NCBI GenBank assembly: GCA_051530055.1
Contig: JBMGUZ010000005.1
Location: 1 to 64,000 of the forward strand
Source of the DNA: Neoechinorhynchus agilis
Lineage: Eukaryota > Acanthocephala
Reading direction: 5' to 3'
Length of the DNA: 64,000 bases
The position numbers were made by a program, and so were the translations under genes. Below are positions 57,960 through 64,000 of this stretch, piece by piece. A model generated the notes under the pieces. That model was given only the letters and a program-made list of their open reading frames with translations, was not told the origin of the DNA and searched no databases. Numbering within the stretch: position 1 is the stretch's first letter; every line of letters begins with the position of its first letter.

Positions 57960-58754
57960 AAACAAAGCGAACAGTTAACGAAAAGGCAATGCTGAGTAAT
58001 ATATTTCTTTAAAATATTGTGGATTTCTAGGCATCGTATAAGTATAACGGCCATTTGTACATTGTGATCAAATTAATGCCAACCGGAGATTTGTATGAAC
58101 ATTTGCGTGCAAAACGACGATTTAGTGAAGAATAAAATAGATTTATCATAGCTCAAATTGTCGTCGTTTTTGATTATTTGCATCGGATTAAGGTTGCTCG
58201 CAGAGAAATAAAGCCTAAGAATATTTTGGTCCAAGACAACGGCTAAGTAAAAGTAAGCGACTTCGGATTCGCTAAATTCTTAAACGGGAATACGATGAAT
58301 GCTTGTGGAACTGCTGAATAAATGGCTACAAAAGTGATCTCACGGCTTGGATATACCCTCAAGTGGAGATTGGTGAGCACTTGAAGTTTTGGCCTACGAT
58401 CTCGATGTAGGATACACGCCCTTTGTGGCATCAGATGAAGCGAGAATTTTGGCCAAAGTTCAATCAGGAAAGTTTAAAGTTCCTGACAATTTCTCAGCCG
58501 AGCTTAAGTATGTCGTAAGCCGGCTATTGAAATTCAATCCAGATAAGCGATATGGATGCGGGAAAAGTGGAACTGATCAGGTAAAGGCTCTTAAGTTCTT
58601 TGAAGTTAATGACTATTGGAAGTTGTTCCGAGGAAAGTTTGCCATTATCTATAAATCTGGTAATGATCAAATCGAAAACAAACTAAAGGAACCGTTCATT
58701 TCATCGACTAATCCATCTTTTGATCACTACCCTCACGTATTTTATGAACTTTGA
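57960..58754 (+). pseudogene. PKA-like kinase, dead copy (right arm)
   Basis: Twin of 45738-46400 with a longer C terminus: the 121-residue frame 58389-58754 reads DVGYTPFVASDEARILAKVQ, FKVPDNFSAELKYVVSRLLK, FEVNDYWKLFRGKFAI and on to NPSFDHYPHVFYEL (family: F..FDDY). Upstream are VSDFGFAKFLNGNTMNACGT and a stop in GTAE*MA as in the left copy. This copy has an extra stop before VKVSDFG that the left copy lacks, so it decayed further after duplication. The shared GTAE stop predates the duplication. Confidence 0.82.
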
Positions 58755-59200
58755 ACAGTAAAGCTTTTCCATTGTTTTCCGATCGTGCGAAGGGAAGTAA
58801 ATTTCGTATTTAGTCGTATTATCATTAATAAATTTTCAATTTCGACAAAAATTAACCTGTGTTAAAAGCCTGAAAACGCTTGTGTACATATTGTAAAACC
58901 CAGCCCACCGTTATCTCGGGAAAAATCTAATACGAATGTATATTTTTAAAAGAATTGTTAAAAATTACATCATCCAATGAGATTATAAAATTACAAATAC
59001 TTTAGTTTTAATAAACCAATCACATTAAAAGTTATTCTCAATGGCGAATTGTAACACACTCGGGCTTTATTTTACTCTTCATTGCGAATTTTCAAAGCCT
59101 CAGCCTCCTTCTCAAGCATCTAAAAATTGATGTGGTGGGGGTACCTAAGTTGGTTGCCTTGACTCGGGTGCGCTGGACCGTCGATTCCCGAGGTGATGTC

Positions 59201-59425
59201 TCACCCCTGCGCAGACGACCCATGGAGATTCCTCGTTGGAAGTCTTAGAGCATGATTGCTCTTCTTCCTTTCAACTGTGTCCTCCATGCCAATGAGCAAA
59301 GCCTCTTTTATCAACCTGCTTTGTAGGTTTGCAGGAAACATCTTCAAACGAGCCATAAAAATCGCAAACAATGTCCATTTGATTAGGAAGGACATAGAGA
59401 GCATCGTTGTCCGTTTTTCAAGCAC
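59201..59425 (-). mobile_element. Penelope-like element tail (fossil fragment, right arm)
   Basis: Inverted twin of the fragment at 44720-44870; reads LQSRLIKEALLIGMEDTVER and HALRLPT on the minus strand. Confidence 0.65.
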
Positions 59426-59430
59426 AAGGT

Positions 59431-59925
59431 TCAGCTACGCAAGATAGATGACAGATTGAAAGACCGTCTCAAGCAAGTTTTAAATTTCCAGCTGTCAGAA
59501 GAAGTATGGCGACAAGCATCTTTGCTTGTATCTTCTGGCCGTTTGGGCATCCGCCCGCACTTTTCGACTCCAATGAGGGAAGCAGAAGCGCAGTTCAGCG
59601 CATTTTGAAGGATACGTATCGTCTTGATAGGCATTTTGAAGAGGGAATCAGTGAGTGGTGACACTGACTAACTCCGATCAAATACCTGTGAATGGATAAA
59701 AACAATCTGTGTTGGATCGACCTCTCGTCGGAAGAGTTCAAAGCTCTCTTTCTTATCAGATTCAAGCGACGACGTTGTCCGTGCCAGGTTGTTGGCAGTC
59801 TCCACTAGAGAATCAGGTGCTTGGTTGAACGCGGTCCTGCTGGCATCTGTGGGTACTCTCTCCGACGACGCAGTTCGGGTCACCGACGACACCGATGCCG
59901 TCTCGGGACGCTCCGGCAGTTTATC
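59431..59925 (+). mobile_element. RT/PD-(D/E)XK-type LINE fragment (right arm)
   Basis: Inverted twin of 44279-44655 (thumb region), extending past the duplicated arm into ESGAWLNAVLLASVGTL-like sequence, the part just before the zinc motif in the best copy. It stops at about 59900, where another copy of the same family begins with its RT palm, so two copies lie head to tail. Confidence 0.7.
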
Positions 59926-61645
59926 ACCAATAGTTCAACGCCGTGTGTGATTTTGAGGTGCGCCTTTACAAATGCTTTCAATTCCATTAACTGTACCGCT
60001 CTGTTTGAGGCACTCAAAAAGTCACGGACCAGAAGCTCTTCCTTATTTTCTCAACGCATACGGCACCCAGCCTCCTTTGCTGTTTAATGAACAACTCATT
60101 TGGTTTGAAAGAGGAGTACAGCAGGGAGACCCTCTCGGTCCAATCGATTTCTCACTTGCAGCGAATTCAATAGCGCCCTCTCTCCAGCTTTAACGCTTGG
60201 TACCTGGATGACGCTACGCTCGGAGGTGAACCCTTCGTAGTACTGCGCGATCTGGAGACACTCGTAAGGGAGACTGCGAGATTGGGAATTGAGCTTAATA
60301 CAGGGAAATGCGAACTGTTGGTAATGAACATCGAAGATGAGTCAGCGCAGAGCGAACTCGTCAAAGGTTTTAGAAATCTGGCACCTAGCGGCTGAGTTTT
60401 CTTGGGAGCTGCGTTTTTTATTCTAATGTGGAAAATGAAATCGACCATCTACTCCCGAACACCACGATGCTGTGCGATAAAGTCCCGGAACTTTCGTCAC
60501 ACGAAGCTCTATTCCTGACGAAGAATACCCTCTTCATCCCGAAACAACTTTATAAACTGCGTACGGCTTCATTCTTCAAGCACGTCGATAAGTTAAAACA
60601 AGCTCGATGACATTGTGAAGGCGTGTTTCGACCACATTTTAAATATTCAGCTATCAGACGAGGCCTGGCGATAAGTTTCATTGCATGTATCGTCCGGTGT
60701 GTGTCGTTGCCCACATTTTTGGGATCACTCAAAGGTAGTCGGGATCTGGTAAAACGTACATTGGGACCCATGTTCTGTTTAGCGGACGAATTTCTAGTAG
60801 CGGCCAAGGAATGATGGAAGAACACGGGTTACAACCAAGTTCTCGTGAATGACCTAAAGCAGTCTATTTGAGATATACCTTTTGTCGCCTGAGCTCATAG
60901 TTCTCTAATTTCAGGCTCTCGCGACGAAGGTCGACCGGGCTAGATTGCTGGCAGTCTCTACAAGAGAATCGGGAGCATGGTTAGAAGCCGTACCCATTGC
61001 ATCCGTGGGAACACTCCTCATAGACGAAGCAGTTCGGATCGGAGTTTCCCTTAGATTAGGCCTACCGATTTGTGTCGAACAGCCTTGCCGGTGTCTAATG
61101 ATCGTGGATCCACTGGGGAGACATGGTCTTGTTTGCAACAAAACAGCGGGTCGTTTCTCGCGGTGTGCAGAATTGAACGACGTAATTTCGCGTGCCCTAA
61201 ATACGGTGAACGTCCAAAACATTTTAGAGCTAAGCAACCGTCCGGATGGCGTCGCCGTATTCCCGTGGCGAGAAGACAAATGACTTCTGTGGGACGCCAC
61301 GTGGTTAGACACGTTCGCGGCAAGTAACAGGAGGTTTGTGGTGCAAGTTCCAGGGGGAGCGGCTACTGCCGCGAGTCTCACGTTTTTGTACCCTTTGGAG
61401 TGGAGACTCTTGGTGCGCTCGCTAACTCGGCACTACAAAGGAGTTATCGAGAAGACAAGAAATACAAGAGCTGGTACCTTCATGCGCCAAACCATTGGTC
61501 TCGCGATCCAAAGAGGAAACGCAGCGAGTGCGGTCGCGACCACTGAGGGGAGAGCGATGCCTCTTCTTCGTGGACGGTGGTGATTGTTGAAACGTTTTGT
61601 TGTTGTGTTTGAAACAAAAAGTGTAATAAAATAAACTGTTTCAAC
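59926..61645 (+). mobile_element. RT/PD-(D/E)XK-type LINE, second long copy
   Basis: Same family as 54417-56228, plus strand. Palm A at about 59960 (CAFTNAFNSINCTALFEALK), palm B at 60110 (ERGVQQGDPLGPIDFS), palm C at 60195 (NAWYLDDATLGGEP, catalytic YLDD kept), then SSHEALFLTKNTLFIPK, STRESGAWLEAVPIASVGTL, the zinc motif CRCLMIVDPLGRHGLVC, and nuclease NRPDGVAVFPW with LLWDAT separated by a stop. Several frameshifts and stops break it. The 3' tail ends near 61640 with an AATAAA signal (about 61628). The pattern of intact motifs complements the other copy. Confidence 0.8.
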
Positions 61646-61941
61646 AGAAAATTTTATTTTGAAACTAATAAAAATTAAAATGTTGTTTTACTGCTAAGTG
61701 GTTTTTCATTTTTTAACTTTCGTTATAGAACGATAAAATCCGATTAAATTGTTTAATTTACCTTACGTGATTGGGATAATGCATCGCCCGTTTCCGTAAA
61801 ATCTGTAGTCAAAAGTTCAAGAAAAACACAAGGGGAAATAAGCATGAATCTCTGTTAATCGAAGCTCCGTCGACAATCGAATCATAGAAACGGAACTTAA
61901 AGCCCATCGAAATTTTTTTTTGATTTTCATTCTGTCTTTCA
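61646..61941. other. Spacer between LINE and RanBD gene
   Basis: About 300 bp, A/T-rich, likely 3' untranslated region of the minus-strand gene; no clear AATAAA was pinned on the minus strand. Confidence 0.5.
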
Positions 61942-63702
61942 TCAATCAGTTGACGAGATGTGCTTCTTAGCGCACGCCTCCTTCGCATTGGATACTTCGG
62001 CATTAGCCATAGCAATAACCTGCATGAAATCGGACGGATCCCTGTGAGCCTCAAAACGAAGACAAAACTTCTCGATTAATCCGTGCTGATTTGTTGCAAC
62101 CCACGAGAAGCAATTCGGTCGCTTTTCACGTGCTACGAACTTAACGCTCGAATCAATTGCATGATTGACTATGATTTGTCGATCATTTTCTTTTTTAAAA
62201 ATAAGTCGGTATATCTTATCCTTGTCAGTACTCAATGTAACAATTCCACGTCCGCACTCTTTCCATTCTGCTTTGAGAGATCCATCGAATCTATATAATA
62301 TGCTGCATTGGCTCTTAAAAAGTATGTCGTCGATATCATCGTCGGTAGATTTTGCAGGTTCATATAATGGCTTGAGATCGGAACTAGGCATAGAAAAGTC
62401 TTTTTCTCTTTGCGAAATCGAGTTCGGTTGATTGGCTGATAATTTATTGCTCGCGAGGCACTTTTGCTTAATATCTTCTTCAACGGTGTCCTCATCAACA
62501 GAGCTTGCTACCTGGTTTCCAGTAACCGAGCTAGAACTTGATTTAGTATCAAATTGCCTTTGAAAGGCATTGAACGGCGGCAATGAAATCGATTCTTCAG
62601 CTAGAGATTCATGACTGAGCTCGGATTGATCATGATTCACGTCCGTGCGAAAATCCAATGAGCTACTTCTAATGGAAACTGGAGCAGATTTCAGATCGGT
62701 CTTTTTGGGTTCTTGATCAATGATTGTGGGTTCAAAACATCTATGATTAGATTTCACAATGGGTTTTATCGTCACCTCCTCGGCGACTGAATTTTCTACA
62801 CATGATATTTTATACACTTTAGACGAATTCTCCTCTGTTGCATTCGATTGCTCCGATGATACCAATTGTTCGTCACTTTCACGTTCAGGGATTCCATTGT
62901 CATTATGATTTTCAATCAATAGATCCTCGGTTTCAGTTGAGACGTCATGTTTGATCATTTCCCAACCTCCACCGGCCTTAGGCTTAATTATATGTGCGAA
63001 CGGCATCGTTGCGTTGATTACTTCATTCGTAGAAGAGTATTGATTAAAACTCATTAACGGTTGATTATCCTGTGGATGCGATGGTGGAAGAAGACTATCA
63101 GGGACCAAAAAGGGCAAATCATTTTCCGTTGGTTGCAATGGTTGACAAAATGGCATCGTGGTTTGGTAGAAATAATTCGGTGGATTAGTCGCCATACAGA
63201 ATGGAGGAGGCGGATGTGCATTCGGTTGTTCGTACGTTGCTGGAATAGAAAGATTAGTCAATGCATAATCGATTTCTCGGACCTTCAACGTCATTTGATC
63301 GTAGATTGAATTTAAGTTCACTTTACGCTCATACGATTTCATTCGATCCATAAACGACGTATTTGCCATTGATTGCATAGCTCGCTGATTCGAGACCGAT
63401 TCAAACCGCATATCACTCAATAGAGTCGTTATTCGACGAACTGAATTTGTGAACGACGATATGGATGCTCCAATCTGATTGCCCAGTACGTCCGTGAATT
63501 GGTCCAATTTATAGTTGATATCGTCCATGAAGTAAGCCATCGATCGGTTGGACGTCTTATTGTAGGTGGTGTTAAAATAATCAACTTGCGGAACATCGCC
63601 ATCATCATCATCATCATTGCCGTGCCATGCTTCGGGCGCTTGGTTGGATCGCTGTTGGCTGTCCGGACCAAAATAATAAGTTTTGTGTTCATTGGAAGCC
63701 AT
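61942..63702 (-). CDS. RanBP1-domain (Ran-binding) protein
   Basis: Host gene of about 586 residues. The C-terminal 120 residues match a RanBP1-type domain, which binds the GTPase Ran in nuclear transport: SILYRFDGSLKAEWKECGRG (family: A.LYRF....W.ERG.G), IVTLSTDKDKIYRLIFKKE, QIIVNHAID, CFSWVATN, and EKFCLRFEAHRDPSDFMQVI. The remainder is polar and Ser/Pro-rich with an acidic Asp run near the N terminus (GNDDDDDGDVP) and probably disordered. The open frame extends to an ATG at 63795, but I prefer ATG at 63702 because a good GTGAGT...TTTTCAG pair sits directly before it. It could be a nucleoporin of the Nup50 or RanBP2 kind or a RanBP3-like factor; too diverged to name. Confidence 0.8.
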   Translation of the reverse strand: MASNEHKTYYFGPDSQQRSNQAPEAWHGNDDDDDGDVPQVDYFNTTYNKTSNRSMAYFMDDINYKLDQFTDVLGNQIGASISSFTNSVRRITTLLSDMRFESVSNQRAMQSMANTSFMDRMKSYERKVNLNSIYDQMTLKVREIDYALTNLSIPATYEQPNAHPPPPFCMATNPPNYFYQTTMPFCQPLQPTENDLPFLVPDSLLPPSHPQDNQPLMSFNQYSSTNEVINATMPFAHIIKPKAGGGWEMIKHDVSTETEDLLIENHNDNGIPERESDEQLVSSEQSNATEENSSKVYKISCVENSVAEEVTIKPIVKSNHRCFEPTIIDQEPKKTDLKSAPVSIRSSSLDFRTDVNHDQSELSHESLAEESISLPPFNAFQRQFDTKSSSSSVTGNQVASSVDEDTVEEDIKQKCLASNKLSANQPNSISQREKDFSMPSSDLKPLYEPAKSTDDDIDDILFKSQCSILYRFDGSLKAEWKECGRGIVTLSTDKDKIYRLIFKKENDRQIIVNHAIDSSVKFVAREKRPNCFSWVATNQHGLIEKFCLRFEAHRDPSDFMQVIAMANAEVSNAKEACAKKHISSTD

Positions 63703-63737
63703 CTGAAAAGTTGAGAAAATCTCATAAGAAAACTCAC
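63703..63737 (-). other. Candidate 35 nt intron just upstream of the RanBD start codon
   Basis: Minus strand GTGAGTTTTC...CTTTTCAG immediately before ATGGCTTCC. Both ends are strong splice consensus and 35 is not a multiple of three, so splicing moves the start to 63702. If unspliced, the frame begins at 63795. Confidence 0.5.
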
Positions 63738-64000
63738 AATTGAGACCGACGGAAAGGCGCGGCATCTGAAAAGATCGGGCGCGTGCCTCGCTCATTCAAC
63801 GGACACATCTACCAAAAATGAAGATGCGCGCCGTCAGAAACGAGTGGACAGTGCGCGCGCACAAAGTCGAGTGGTGCTTCATCCGACGATGACGTCACTC
63901 GGAAAAATACGTACTCATTTGTTAAACGGCGCCCACAATCAACGTTGGTTGGAAAGGTAATTAAGAAAACCAATTAATGGAAAACTAAGAAGTGAGCTAG
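63738..64000 (-). promoter_or_regulatory. 5' untranslated/promoter region of the RanBD gene (inferred)
   Basis: GC-richer stretch with CG-rich words (GCGCGCGC near 63855) and TGACGTCA (63890-63897), a palindromic CRE/ATF-type site. The location upstream of a minus-strand gene makes a promoter plausible; no TATA box was identified. Confidence 0.4.

Larger units (their letters stand above)
57544..59846. repeat. Large inverted duplication, right arm (pairs with 44241-46853)
   Basis: Reverse-complement copy of the left arm, high identity; contains in plus-strand order the PKA-like kinase, a Penelope tail (minus) and an RT/nuclease LINE piece (plus). The right end (59846) lies within the LINE piece, which continues to about 59900. 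Confidence 0.9.

Overview
The window looks like nuclear DNA from a small-genome invertebrate, possibly an arthropod such as a mite or copepod; the species is not resolved. Three things point that way: mitochondrial genes readable only with the invertebrate mitochondrial code (TGA = Trp, AGA/AGG apparently Ser, ATA = Met), very short candidate introns (35 and 43 nt), and a dense mix of LINE, Penelope-like and mariner remnants. Very little of the 64 kb looks like ordinary single-copy host gene space.

Layout. 1-7590 is a block of mitochondrial DNA with every recognised gene on the minus strand (rRNA-like tail, ND1, cytb, ND5, ND4, ND4L, ND3, ATP6, a possible ND2 piece). 7599-24593 is a 17 kb satellite of about 98 copies of a 173 bp monomer. 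The array switches orientation near 14.1 kb and contains a large inverted repeat and kilobase-scale higher-order duplications. The monomer translates to a 57-residue stretch of a LINE reverse transcriptase and aligns without gaps to a LINE lying 7-10 kb beyond the array. 24594-27130 holds nothing recognisable. 27138-27772 is a decayed pyruvate kinase fragment that abuts a second, inverted mitochondrial insertion (27773-29331), itself a diverged copy of part of the first.

29.9-35 kb holds a Penelope-like element tail followed by a LINE with ORF1 and ORF2, all on the minus strand. 35-61.6 kb is a mosaic of segmental duplications. A 1.6 kb module carrying an unrecognised 162-residue ORF occurs twice in direct orientation. 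A 2.3-2.6 kb module (Penelope tail + RT/nuclease LINE piece + dead PKA-like kinase) occurs twice in inverted orientation. Several copies of one RT plus PD-(D/E)XK nuclease LINE family are scattered through, one of them inserted into a 278 bp tandem repeat. There are also fragments of an LTR element, a mariner and an MSK-like kinase. The one convincing intact host gene is a RanBP1-domain protein at the right edge (61942-63702, minus).

The most interesting object is the LINE-derived satellite: part of a reverse transcriptase gene has become a higher-order, fold-back satellite between two mitochondrial insertions. All assignments come from reading translations and repeats by eye; no database search was run.
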